From: Thalassospiraceae bacterium LMO-SO8 | GTDB taxonomy: Bacteria > Pseudomonadota > Alphaproteobacteria > Rhodospirillales > Casp-alpha2 | Direction: 5' to 3' | Length of the DNA: 64,000 nucleotides | Assembly: GCA_031655335.1 (NCBI GenBank) | Contig: CP134226.1 | Span: 2,436,001 to 2,500,000, forward strand | Shown here: positions 48,820 to 57,216 of the stretch, in pieces | Position numbering within the stretch: the stretch's first letter is position 1 | How the letters are laid out: the number at the start of each line of letters is the position of its first letter | Made by a program: the position numbers and the translations under genes | Notes under the pieces: model-generated | What the model saw: only the letters and a program-made list of their open reading frames with translations | Told to the model about the DNA's origin: nothing | Databases searched by the model: none

Positions 48820-49152
48820 ATGAGCACCGAAGTTGCCACCGCCGCTGGGACGGCCGTGACAGGCGATGACCGCAACGCGGAAATTCGCGACGAAATCTCC
48901 AGCCTTCAAACGGAAATCGCCCAGGTCGGGAAGGTCGCCGAACAGATCGACGCCATCGCCAAGCAGACCAACCTGCTGGCTTTGAACGCGACCATCGAGG
49001 CCGCCCGTGCCGGCGATGCCGGCAAGGGTTTCGCCGTCGTCGCGGGCGAGGTCAAGAACCTGTCGGCGCAGACCGCGCGGGCGACCGCCGAAGTCGGCGA
49101 GGTTCTGGAAAACCTCCGCCGCCGCGTCGACCATCTGGCCAGCCTTCTCTAA
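48820..49152 (+). CDS. Stand-alone methyl-accepting chemotaxis protein signalling tip
   Basis: The 110-residue protein contains the most conserved chemoreceptor hairpin tip: [20 protein letters not shown] followed by [20 protein letters not shown]. It has no membrane helix, sensor or full-length methylation helices; normal receptors are over 300 residues longer. It lies between phnE and phnM. It may be a soluble mini-receptor that binds CheA/CheW or a truncated remnant; the frame is intact and shows no decay. The ribosome binding site is weak (GCAGG). Confidence 0.7.
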   Translation: MSTEVATAAGTAVTGDDRNAEIRDEISSLQTEIAQVGKVAEQIDAIAKQTNLLALNATIEAARAGDAGKGFAVVAGEVKNLSAQTARATAEVGEVLENLRRRVDHLASLL

Positions 49153-49230
49153 AGCGAATTATCGGTTGCCCGATGCCCACCTGCTCAAAGCCGGGCGGGT
49201 GGCGTCGGCCGTTCTTGCCGGGGTGTCGGC

Positions 49231-50400
49231 TTAGGCGACCTGACGGCCGTGCCGCCATACCCCCATGATCGCCGGCAGGTCCCGGTAGGACTTCACCCGG
49301 ACCAGATCGGCGGACTTGCCGGGGGCGATCTCGCCGCGGTCGGTCAGGCCGACCATGGCGGCAGGTTCGGCCGTCACCATGGCGACGGCGTCGGGCAGGG
49401 CGATCCCGTGGTCTTCGACCAGGATGAAGACCGAATGGATCATGGAAATCGGCACGTAGTCGGACGCCAAACCGTCCAATAGACCGGCCTCGGCCAACGC
49501 CGCGGCGGCGACGTTGCCCGAATGCGATCCGCCCTTCACGATATTGGGGCTGCCCATGATCGTTTTCATGCCGTGGGCATGGGCGGCGCGGGCGGCGTCC
49601 AGGGTGGTCGGAAATTCTGAAATCAGGATGCCTTCCTGGTGGCCCTGGGCCACGTGTTCGGCCGTGGTGTCGTCGTGGCTGGCCAGCGGAATGCCGCGCG
49701 CGCGGCATTCCTCGATGACCGCCTGGCGGTTCTGGGCGCTGTAGTTCTTCTGCCGTTCGATCAGGCCGTCGATCTGGGCGTCCAGTTCCGCCGAGGTGTA
49801 GACGCGGCTGTATACCTTTTTCCACTTGTCCAGGTCGCGCCATTGGCGCTGGCCCGGAGTGTGATCCATGACCGACACCAGGGCGACCAGGGGATGGTCG
49901 ATGATGTCGGCAAGTTCGTTCATCACCGTGTCGGAGGCGACCTCGGCACGGATGTGCAGACGGTGATCGGCCTTCATCAGGTCGTCGGCGATCGAGTTCG
50001 TGAGGACGTCCTTGGCCAGTTCCAAAGCTCCCTGGCGGCCCGGTTTTCCCAGGTGCATGTCGCCGACGACCAGGGAATCGAAGACCGTCGTGACGCCGGC
50101 GGTGGCCAGCATGCGGTCGTGAACCTGAAAGGCCGCCAAACCCGGCCATCTCACGCCGGGGCGCGGTTCCAGGTGTTTTTCCAGATTGTCCGTGTGGATG
50201 TCGACCAGGCCGGGGATCAGGTAGTCGCCCTCGCAATCGACGGCATGGGGCAGGCCGCTGCGTCCCTCATCGACGTCGCGGATCACGCCGCCCGTGACCC
50301 GCAGCGTGCCGGTGAAGGCGCGTTCGCGGGTAACCACCGTGGCATTGGTGAAAATCAGTTCCGAAGCCATGGAACGACTATTTACCACGATGTTCATCAT
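49231..50400 (-). CDS. phnM: RPnTP hydrolase of the C-P lyase pathway
   Basis: PhnM cleaves pyrophosphate from the ribose triphosphonate intermediate in the cytoplasm. The product of about 389 residues is an amidohydrolase with the metal site H-x-D (VDIHTDNLEKH) and downstream His (SHDDTTAEH), and the MGSPNIVKGGSHSGN segment of PhnM. ATG at 50400 has GAGGTG upstream; the conserved part begins near 50370, which is an alternative start. It follows phnF on the minus strand, away from phnG-L. Confidence 0.9.
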   Translation of the reverse strand: MMNIVVNSRSMASELIFTNATVVTRERAFTGTLRVTGGVIRDVDEGRSGLPHAVDCEGDYLIPGLVDIHTDNLEKHLEPRPGVRWPGLAAFQVHDRMLATAGVTTVFDSLVVGDMHLGKPGRQGALELAKDVLTNSIADDLMKADHRLHIRAEVASDTVMNELADIIDHPLVALVSVMDHTPGQRQWRDLDKWKKVYSRVYTSAELDAQIDGLIERQKNYSAQNRQAVIEECRARGIPLASHDDTTAEHVAQGHQEGILISEFPTTLDAARAAHAHGMKTIMGSPNIVKGGSHSGNVAAAALAEAGLLDGLASDYVPISMIHSVFILVEDHGIALPDAVAMVTAEPAAMVGLTDRGEIAPGKSADLVRVKSYRDLPAIMGVWRHGRQVA

Positions 50401-50538
50401 CCCGCGCACCTCTGTTCGTCGGCGGCATTGGGGCCGCCCGCCGGTATCGTTCCGATCCTCTTAGAGGCGGGGCGTGTCCGGACGGTGACCCTGGGATGAC
50501 GTATGGATGACAGCGCGTCCCGCGGGGACCGGAAGGTC

Positions 50539-51276
50539 TCAGGTCGAGGGTTCGAACAGCAACTGCACGCGGTCGCCGGCGAACCGGGTCAGGCCGTATT
50601 CGATGGGCTTGCCGTCCGTGTCCACGTTGATGCTTTCGGCGACCAGTACCGGCCGGTTGGGCGGCTGGCTGAGAAGCTGAATCTCGTCGGCATCGGGCAT
50701 GCGGGTGGTGACGCGGGTGATCTTGCGGAAGAAGTCGGTGACGCCGAACTGGGCAAGAACCTTGGAAATCGACCGTGATTCCTCGAACCCCTCGATCATG
50801 CTGGGGAAGCGCGTGGCGCAAAAATAATGGTCGGCGACGCTGATCGGCCGGCCGTCGGCCTCCCCGATCGTGCGGATCAGGGACACCAGCGCCCCTTCCT
50901 CAAGATCGAGGGCTTCGGCGACATCACCCGTGGCCTTGACCCGTTCGCTCAGCACGACCCATCCGCCGGGCTGGCGGCGCTGGGCCATGATGTTTTCCGT
51001 GAACCGGGTGCGGCGGCGCACGGGGTAGTCGATGACGTGCTCATGAACGAAGGTGCCGCGGCCCTGTTCAATGCGGATCAGGCCTTCCTGCTCCAACGCC
51101 TTCATGGCGCGGCGCACGGTATGGCGGTTGACGTTGAAGCGTTCGGCCAGATCGTGTTCCGTCGGCAGGCGGGACCCGGGTGCGATCATGCCGCTGGCGA
51201 TGTCGTCGGAAATCTGTTCCTCGATCTGGCGCCACAGGGATACGCCCGATCCGCGTTTCACTCTCGTTGGGTCCAT
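50539..51276 (-). CDS. phnF: GntR/HutC-family regulator of phosphonate genes
   Basis: The 245-residue protein has an N-terminal GntR winged helix (LPTEHDLAERFNVNRHTVRRA, about residues 37-57) and a C-terminal UTRA ligand domain, as in HutC and PhnF. It is divergent from phnG and followed by phnM. The shared intergenic region has GTCTAGAC and longer inverted repeats that fit HutC-type operators, so it probably represses both directions until a phosphonate ligand binds. Confidence 0.88.
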   Translation of the reverse strand: MDPTRVKRGSGVSLWRQIEEQISDDIASGMIAPGSRLPTEHDLAERFNVNRHTVRRAMKALEQEGLIRIEQGRGTFVHEHVIDYPVRRRTRFTENIMAQRRQPGGWVVLSERVKATGDVAEALDLEEGALVSLIRTIGEADGRPISVADHYFCATRFPSMIEGFEESRSISKVLAQFGVTDFFRKITRVTTRMPDADEIQLLSQPPNRPVLVAESINVDTDGKPIEYGLTRFAGDRVQLLFEPST

Positions 51277-51316
51277 GACTTGGCCTCATTCCGTCCCATG
51301 ATGATCCGCCGCCGGC

Positions 51317-51334
51317 GTGTCATCGAATCGTCAC
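51317..51334 (+). promoter_or_regulatory. Candidate Pho box before phnG
   Basis: GTGTCAT-CGAA-TCGTCAC resembles two 7-bp PhoB repeats (consensus CTGTCAT) separated by 4 bp; the first repeat matches 6 of 7 and the second 4 of 7. The position, between phnF and phnG, fits induction by phosphate limitation. Match judged by eye. Confidence 0.4.
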
Positions 51335-51386
51335 GACTTGCCGATTTACTTGCCGGGCAGGTCGGGTCATATTATCACGAAAGAAA

Positions 51387-51417
51387 TAGACGTCTAGACA
51401 AATATTCAGTTTGTCTA
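51387..51417. promoter_or_regulatory. PhnF operator region
   Basis: Nested symmetry lies between phnF and phnG: TAGACGTCTA (51387-51396), GTCTAGAC (51392-51399, the GT-N-TA-N-AC signature of HutC-type regulators) and TAGACAAA with TTTGTCTA (51395-51402 and 51410-51417, 7-bp spacer). PhnF is the obvious ligand. Confidence 0.65.
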
Positions 51418-51480
51418 CTCATGCGACAAGGGCCGGCGCAGGTTCTGTGGCGCACAAGATCGGCGGAGATCTGAACGAAA

Positions 51481-51984
51481 ATGAACCGTTTTTCCAAGCC
51501 CGAGGCCTCTGGCGAGATGACCGGCCCCGATGGCCGCGCGGAATGGATGGGCCTGCTGGCGCGCGCATCCGAAGCCGACCTGGAAGCCGCCTGGCGGGCG
51601 CAGGCGCCGGAACTGGCGGCCGTGGGATACGACGTCTTGCGGGCGCCGCAACAGGGCTTGGCGATGGTGCGGGGACGTGCTGGTGGTGACGGTCAGACCT
51701 TTAACCTGGGCGAAATGACGGTCACCCGCTGTTCCCTGCGCCTGGACGACGGCACTGTCGGGCATGGCTATGTCGCCGGCCGCTCGGCCCGGCATGCGGA
51801 ACTGGCGGCCCTGTTCGACGGCCTGTTGCAGACGGACGTCTGGGCGGACCGGATCAGGGAACGTGTCATCGCGCCGCTGCGGGCATCGCGGGCCATGGCG
51901 CGGGCACGCACGGCGGCAAAGACCGCCGCGACCAGGGTCGAATTCTTCACCCTGGTCCGCGAACAAGCGGCGGGCCCCGAATGA
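51481..51984 (+). CDS. phnG: C-P lyase core subunit PhnG
   Basis: PhnG is part of the PhnGHIJ complex that makes and cleaves the ribose phosphonate intermediate. The 167-residue protein has the family segments LGEMTVTRCSLRLDDG and GHGYVAGRSARHAELAALFD. It opens the phnGHIJKL row behind the PhnF operator and overlaps phnH by 4 bases. Confidence 0.93.
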   Translation: MNRFSKPEASGEMTGPDGRAEWMGLLARASEADLEAAWRAQAPELAAVGYDVLRAPQQGLAMVRGRAGGDGQTFNLGEMTVTRCSLRLDDGTVGHGYVAGRSARHAELAALFDGLLQTDVWADRIRERVIAPLRASRAMARARTAAKTAATRVEFFTLVREQAAGPE

Positions 51985-52610
51985 CCGCCCCGGCAAACAT
52001 GGCGGCCGGCGGCCTGGCCGCCGGGCTTCCCGATCCCGTGCATGACGCGCAGGGGGTGTTCCGGGACGTCCTGCGCGCGATGTCACGACCGGGCGAGGTG
52101 CGGGAGACGGCGGTTCAAATCGATCCGCCGTTCCCCCTGACACCGGCGGCGGCGGCGGTGTGCCTGGCACTTTTGGATTTCGAAACGCCGTTGTGGATCG
52201 ACGGCGGTGGCCGGGACACGGACGCGGCGGCGGCGTTTCTTGCCTTCCACACGGGTGCTCCCCGCGCGGCCGGCCCTGATCAGGCTGATTTCGTCCTGAT
52301 CGCCGACGGACTGACCCTGCCCGCGCTCGACGGGTTTCGCCAAGGCACGGACGAGGCGCCGGAAAATTCGGCGACCCTAATCGTTCAAGTCGCGGACCTG
52401 GCGGCCGGGTTGCCCGGCGGCGAGGGCGTGTGGCGGCTCACCGGCCCCGGCATCGACGGCGATGCCGGGCTCCGCATCGCGGGCCTGCCCGAAGGGATCG
52501 TCGAACAGTTGGGCCGCAACGCGGACCGCTTTCCCCGTGGCGTCGATCTGATCCTTTGCGGGGGTCGGCGGATCGCGGCCCTGCCGCGCACGACGCGGGT
52601 GGAGGGCTGA
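51981..52610 (+). CDS. phnH: C-P lyase core subunit PhnH
   Basis: PhnH is a PLP-transferase-like fold subunit of the C-P lyase core. The 209-residue protein has the FRDVLRAMSRPGEV start and the GPGID...LPRGVDLILCGG part typical of the family. It overlaps phnG (ATGA) and is followed 4 bases later by phnI. Confidence 0.92.
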   Translation: MTAPANMAAGGLAAGLPDPVHDAQGVFRDVLRAMSRPGEVRETAVQIDPPFPLTPAAAAVCLALLDFETPLWIDGGGRDTDAAAAFLAFHTGAPRAAGPDQADFVLIADGLTLPALDGFRQGTDEAPENSATLIVQVADLAAGLPGGEGVWRLTGPGIDGDAGLRIAGLPEGIVEQLGRNADRFPRGVDLILCGGRRIAALPRTTRVEG

Positions 52611-52614
52611 GGCC

Positions 52615-53712
52615 ATGTACGTCGCGGTCAAGGGCGGGGAAAAGGCCATCGACAATGCCCATGCGCTGCTGGCCGAGGAACGGCGCGGCGATCCGGGCGT
52701 GCCCGAGCTGACGCTGGACCAGATCAAGCAACAGATGTCGCTCGCCGTCGACCGGGTGATGGGCGAGGGCTCTCTCTACGATCCTGATCTGGCGGCGCTG
52801 GCCATCAAGCAGGCGCAGGGCGATCTGGTCGAGGCGGTGTTTCTTCTGCGCGCCTTCCGCACCACCTTGCCGCGTCTGGCCGTCACCACGCCGGTCGACA
52901 CGGCGGCGATGACGGTCCGGCGGCGAATCTCGGCGACCTTCAAGGACCTGCCGGGCGGCCAGGTGCTGGGCCCGACCTACGACTACACCCACCGCCTGCT
53001 CGACTTCGCCCTGGCGGCGGGGGGCGAGGTGCCGCCCGCGCCCGAAGGCGAGCCGACGGCGATGGCGGACGCCATGCCCCGGGTCACGGATATTCTCGCC
53101 CATCAAGGCCTGATCGAACCGGATGCGGGGGACGGCGGGGACGACGGCAAGGTCGCCGACCTGACCCGCGAGCCGCTCGCCTTTCCCGCCGGGCGCGACC
53201 TGCGCCTGCAAAATCTGGCCCGCGCCGATGAGGGGTTTCTCCTGGCCTTGGGGTATTCGACGCAGCGCGGCTATGGCCGCACTCATCCGTTCGCCGGGGA
53301 AATCCGCATGGGCGAGGTCGCGGTCGAGATCGTGCCCGAGGAACTGGGCTTCGCGGTCGAGATCGGCGACATCACCGTCACGGAATGTCAGATGATCAAT
53401 CAGTTCGCGGGCTCGGCGACGGAGCCGCCTCAGTTCACCCGAGGCTACGGCCTGGTGTTCGGCCGGTCCGAGCGCAAGGCCATGTCCATGGCCCTGGTCG
53501 ACCGCAGCCTGCGCGCCCGCGAACTGGGCGAAGAGATCGAGGCTCCGGCCCAGGACGAGGAATTCGTGCTCTACCATTCCGACAACGTGGAGGCCCAGGG
53601 TTTCGTGCAGCACCTGAAGCTGCCCCATTACGTGGATTTCCAGAGCGAGCTGGTCCTGGTCCGCGCCCTCAGGCGCGAGGCCGAGGCCCGGCGCAACGAG
53701 GCCGCCGAATGA
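52615..53712 (+). CDS. phnI: C-P lyase core subunit PhnI
   Basis: PhnI, with PhnG, H and L, replaces adenine of ATP by the phosphonate to form the ribose triphosphonate. The 365-residue protein begins MYVAVKGGEKAI as the family does and has LARADEGFLLALGYSTQRGY and the C-terminal VQHLKLPHYVDFQSEL part. Length is close to E. coli PhnI. It overlaps phnJ by 4 bases. Confidence 0.95.
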   Translation: MYVAVKGGEKAIDNAHALLAEERRGDPGVPELTLDQIKQQMSLAVDRVMGEGSLYDPDLAALAIKQAQGDLVEAVFLLRAFRTTLPRLAVTTPVDTAAMTVRRRISATFKDLPGGQVLGPTYDYTHRLLDFALAAGGEVPPAPEGEPTAMADAMPRVTDILAHQGLIEPDAGDGGDDGKVADLTREPLAFPAGRDLRLQNLARADEGFLLALGYSTQRGYGRTHPFAGEIRMGEVAVEIVPEELGFAVEIGDITVTECQMINQFAGSATEPPQFTRGYGLVFGRSERKAMSMALVDRSLRARELGEEIEAPAQDEEFVLYHSDNVEAQGFVQHLKLPHYVDFQSELVLVRALRREAEARRNEAAE

Positions 53713-54581
53713 CCCAGGCGCAGACATCGATTGAGGGCGGTTACAACTTCGCCTATCTGGACGAACAGACCAAACGCATGATCCGCCGCGCGATCCTCAA
53801 GGCCGTGGCGATTCCGGGCCATCAGGTGCCTTTCGGGTCGCGCGAAATGCCGCTGCCCTACGGTTGGGGCACCGGCGGTATTCAGGTCACGGCCTCGATC
53901 ATCGGGCTGGCGGACGTATTGAAGGTGATCGACCAGGGGGCCGACGACACCACCAACGCCGTGTCCATCCGCCGTTTCTTCGCGCGTACGGCGGGGGTCG
54001 CCACGACCGAGGCGACGGCGGACGCCACGATCATCCAAACCCGCCACCGCATACCCGAAACGGTGCTCAGCGGCGACCAGATCATCGTCTATCAGGTGCC
54101 GATCCCGGAACCCTTGCGCTGGCTCGAGCCGCGCGAGGCCGAAACCCGCAAGATGCACGGGCTTGCCGATTACGGCGTCATGCATGTGAAGTTGTACGAG
54201 GACATCGCCACCTATGGCCATATCGAGACGTCCTACGATTACCCGGTACTGGTCAACGGCCGCTACCTGACCGCGCCGTCGCCGATTCCCAAGTTCGACA
54301 ACCCCAAGATGCACGAAATGGCCGCCTTGCAGTTGTTCGGCGCCGGGCGGGAAAAGCGCATCTATGCGATCCCGCCCTATACCCGGGTCGAAAGCCTGGA
54401 TTTCGAGGACCATCCTTTCGCGGTCCAGACATGGGAGGCCCGTTGCGCCATCTGCGGCGCCGGGGACAGTTTCCTCGACGAGGTCATCACCGACGATCAC
54501 GGCGGGTCCATGTTCGTCTGTTCCGACACGGATCATTGCGGACGCCGCGTCGCCGACGGTCACCGGGGAGACGGCGAATGA
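53709..54581 (+). CDS. phnJ: Alpha-D-ribose 1-methylphosphonate 5-phosphate C-P lyase
   Basis: PhnJ is the radical SAM enzyme that breaks the C-P bond. The 290-residue protein has the family start (GYNFAYLDEQTKRMIRRAIL) and the C-terminal cysteines CAIC and CSDTDHC that hold the [4Fe-4S] cluster and catalytic thiol. ATG at 53709 overlaps the phnI stop. It overlaps phnK by 4 bases. Confidence 0.96.
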   Translation: MTQAQTSIEGGYNFAYLDEQTKRMIRRAILKAVAIPGHQVPFGSREMPLPYGWGTGGIQVTASIIGLADVLKVIDQGADDTTNAVSIRRFFARTAGVATTEATADATIIQTRHRIPETVLSGDQIIVYQVPIPEPLRWLEPREAETRKMHGLADYGVMHVKLYEDIATYGHIETSYDYPVLVNGRYLTAPSPIPKFDNPKMHEMAALQLFGAGREKRIYAIPPYTRVESLDFEDHPFAVQTWEARCAICGAGDSFLDEVITDDHGGSMFVCSDTDHCGRRVADGHRGDGE

Positions 54582-55372
54582 CGGACGCCGCCGCCTTTCA
54601 GGACGCCCCGCTGCTCAGCGCGCGGGAGATCACCCATTCCTACGGCGAGCGCATCGGCTGCCGCGACGTTACCTTCGACCTGTGGCCGGGCGAGGTGTTG
54701 GGCGTGGTCGGCGAAAGCGGATCCGGGAAGACGACGCTGTTGAACTGCCTGTCGGCGCAGATGATGCCGTCGTCGGGCAGTCTGACATACCGCCTGCGCG
54801 GGGGGGATCAGGCGGCTGTCTATGCCTTGACCGAGGCCGAGCGCCGCATGCTCATGCGCACGGACTGGGGCTTCGTGCATCAGAACCCGCGCGATGGCCT
54901 GCGCATGGGGGTCAGCGCCGGCGCCAACGTGGGCGAACGCCTGATGGCCGTGGGGGCGCGCCACTACGGCGCCATCCGCGCGCAGGTCACGGATTGGCTC
55001 GGCCGGGTGGAAATGGATATGGATCGCATCGACGACCTGCCGTCACGGTTTTCCGGCGGCATGCAGCAACGCGTTCAGATCGCGCGCAATCTGGTGTCGG
55101 GGCCACGCCTTGTGTTCATGGACGAACCCACGGGCGGGCTTGACGTTTCGGTGCAGGCGCGCCTGCTCGACCTGCTGCGCGGCCTGACCAACGACCTGGG
55201 CTTGTCCGCGGTGATCGTCACCCACGACCTGGCCGTGGCGCGCCTGTTGTCGCACCGCCTGATGGTCATGCGCCGGGGCGAGGTGGTGGAGCAGGGCCTG
55301 ACCGATCAGGTTCTGGACGATCCGCAGCATGCTTATACCCAGCTTCTCGTATCCTCGGTGTTGCAGACATGA
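54578..55372 (+). CDS. phnK: C-P lyase ATP-binding subunit PhnK
   Basis: PhnK is an ABC-type ATPase that docks on the C-P lyase core and is not a transporter part. The 264-residue protein has Walker A GESGSGKT, FVHQNPRDGLRM (typical of PhnK), signature FSGGMQQRV and Walker B VFMDEPTGGLD. Start and stop overlap phnJ and phnL. Confidence 0.93.
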   Translation: MTDAAAFQDAPLLSAREITHSYGERIGCRDVTFDLWPGEVLGVVGESGSGKTTLLNCLSAQMMPSSGSLTYRLRGGDQAAVYALTEAERRMLMRTDWGFVHQNPRDGLRMGVSAGANVGERLMAVGARHYGAIRAQVTDWLGRVEMDMDRIDDLPSRFSGGMQQRVQIARNLVSGPRLVFMDEPTGGLDVSVQARLLDLLRGLTNDLGLSAVIVTHDLAVARLLSHRLMVMRRGEVVEQGLTDQVLDDPQHAYTQLLVSSVLQT

Positions 55373-56067
55373 GCACGCTGGTGATCCGCATCGAGGGTCT
55401 GTCCAAGTCCTTTGTCCTGCACAATCAGGGCGGGGTCGAACTGCCCGTGTTCCGGAATATCGGCCTGGAGGTCTTCGCCGGCGAATGCCTGGCCCTGCAC
55501 GGGCCGTCGGGCACGGGAAAAAGTTCGCTGATCCGCCTGATCTACGGCAACTATCTGTGCCCCCAGGGGCGCATCCTGGTCCGCCACGACGGACGCGTCA
55601 CGGATGTCGCCCACGCCCAGCCGCATGAGATTCTCGAGCTGCGGCGCCGCACCATGGGTTACGTCAGTCAGTTTCTACGCGTCATTCCCCGGGTGCCGGC
55701 CTTGCAGGTGGTGGCCGAGCCGCTGCGCGCCCAGGGGATCGATGCGGCGGCGGCCGAGCAGGCGGCGGGCGCCATGCTGGCCCGCTTCAACATTCCCGAA
55801 CGCCTGTGGCATTTGGCGCCGGCGACGTTTTCCGGCGGCGAGCAGCAGCGCGTCAACCTGGCCCGCGGTTTCATCGCCGACTACCCGATTCTGCTGGTCG
55901 ACGAGCCGACGGCGTCTCTCGACAAGGCCAATCGCGACGTGGTGGTCGATGTGATCCGTCAAGCGACGGCGCGCGGTGCGGCGGTGGTCGGTATTTTCCA
56001 TGACGCGCAGATGCGAGACGCCGTGGCGACCCGCGTCCTCGCCCTTGCCCCCGCCGGGGCGGCCTAG
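55369..56067 (+). CDS. phnL: C-P lyase ATP-binding subunit PhnL
   Basis: PhnL supports the PhnGHI reaction. The 232-residue ABC-type protein has Walker A GPSGTGKS, the RRRTMGYVSQFLRVIPRVPA part typical of PhnL, signature FSGGEQQRVNLARGF and Walker B LLVDEPTASLD. It overlaps phnK by 4 bases and is followed directly by the DUF1045 gene. Confidence 0.93.
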   Translation: MSTLVIRIEGLSKSFVLHNQGGVELPVFRNIGLEVFAGECLALHGPSGTGKSSLIRLIYGNYLCPQGRILVRHDGRVTDVAHAQPHEILELRRRTMGYVSQFLRVIPRVPALQVVAEPLRAQGIDAAAAEQAAGAMLARFNIPERLWHLAPATFSGGEQQRVNLARGFIADYPILLVDEPTASLDKANRDVVVDVIRQATARGAAVVGIFHDAQMRDAVATRVLALAPAGAA

Positions 56068-56088
56068 GTGTCCGGCGCCGGCGGCCCC

Positions 56089-56814
56089 ATGAGCCAAACC
56101 GCGGAACGCTACGCTGTCTACTTCGTCCCCGGCCCGGATACGAGCCTATGGCAGACGGGCTGTCGTTGGCTTGGGCGGAATCCGGATGGAACCACGGGGG
56201 ACGCGCCCCTGCCGCCGCAAGCGGCCGATGCGGGCATTTCCACAGAGGAGTGGGCGGAAGTGACGGCCGAGCCCCGGCGCTATGGTTTCCACGCGACCCT
56301 GAAGCCGCCCTTCCATCTGGCCGAGGGCTGCGACCTCGCGGACCTGGACGGGGCGCTGGCGCGTTTCGCCGCCGGGCGCGGGGCCTTTCGGACGACGGCG
56401 TTGTCGGTCACGCATCTTGCCGGATTTATCGCCCTTTGCCCCTCCGGGCCGGCGGCGGATCTGGCGGCCCTGGAGGCCCTGGCGGCCGATTGCCTGCGGG
56501 CCTTTGAGCCGTTCCGGCGCCCATCGGACGCGGCAACCCTGGCGCGGCGGCGGGCGCGGGGGCTCACGCCCCGGCAGGATGCTCTGCTGGAAACCTGGGG
56601 CTATCCCTTCGTGCTGGAGGAATTCCGCTTTCACATGACCTTGACGGGACGCCTTTCGGACGAGGCGGCGGCCCGCTATCTGCCGTTGCTGGACGGACTG
56701 TTCGCGGCGGCCTTGGCGGCCCCGCTTGCCGTGGACGGCGTCGCCCTGTTCCGCGAGCCGGCGCCCGGCGCCCCTTTCGAAACCGTCCGTCGATATCTTT
56801 TTTCCGCGCGGTAA
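56089..56814 (+). CDS. DUF1045 2H-phosphoesterase-like phosphonate protein
   Basis: The 241-residue protein has two H-x-T/S-type motifs (FHATLKPPF and FHMTLTG), the mark of 2H phosphoesterases. DUF1045 proteins are regular members of alphaproteobacterial phn operons and may open the cyclic ribose phosphate made by PhnJ, replacing PhnP. ATG at 56089 is one choice; a GTG at 56068, right after the phnL stop, is the other. No phnN or phnP gene is visible in the window. Confidence 0.82.
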   Translation: MSQTAERYAVYFVPGPDTSLWQTGCRWLGRNPDGTTGDAPLPPQAADAGISTEEWAEVTAEPRRYGFHATLKPPFHLAEGCDLADLDGALARFAAGRGAFRTTALSVTHLAGFIALCPSGPAADLAALEALAADCLRAFEPFRRPSDAATLARRRARGLTPRQDALLETWGYPFVLEEFRFHMTLTGRLSDEAAARYLPLLDGLFAAALAAPLAVDGVALFREPAPGAPFETVRRYLFSAR

Positions 56815-57216
56815 TGCGGGTCGGCTGAACGGCTGCTATATCGCGGAAACGTAATTTATTTTCAGATAATTAGGCCGGTTTCACCCGTGTGCTTCGAGGC
56901 CGTCGCAAGGCCCCCTGGGTGGCTTTCGAAGGGTGGTTATTCAAATGAGTCTCAAAAAAAACCATTGATCTTTCCTGGAGGGAATGATCTTATTTTGCCC
57001 GTGGTATACCAAATGCCAAAGAGCTCAAAAGAGCCAAAGCAGGGTGTATTGCAACGTTTGGGAAAACATCGACCAAGTGAATTGACAGGACCGTCTGATC
57101 CGACCGCCGGACAAAAACAATACAGGCGCAAGGGGAAGACATTTAACCGCCGTTCGACTTTGGCCTATACTGTGGCCGAGTGCGCTATGGCGCTATCAAC
57201 AACTGGGAGGACACCC
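56815..57216. other. AT-rich promoter region before the tricarboxylate-type transporter
   Basis: No gene is seen in these 402 bases. An open frame runs through from about 56887 in frame with the transporter gene, but it has no start signal and its composition is not protein-like. The region contains the GntR-type palindrome at 57002-57011 and should hold the transporter promoter. Confidence 0.5.
57002..57011. promoter_or_regulatory. GntR/FCD-type operator before the TctC gene
   Basis: TGGTATACCA is a perfect 10-bp palindrome. A near-identical TTGTATACCA lies at 60504-60513 before the GntR gene. The shape fits FCD-type GntR operators, and a GntR/FCD gene is encoded in the same locus. Confidence 0.55.

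Noticed and set aside
47722-49134. Long minus-strand open frame across phnE and the chemoreceptor tip
   Set aside because: Runs antisense through phnE with its clear permease motif; His/Asp/Gly/Gln-rich translation without domain features.
56887-57216. In-frame upstream extension of the TctC gene
   Set aside because: A signal peptide and strong ribosome binding site mark the start at 57217; the extension has no start signal and covers the promoter and GntR site.
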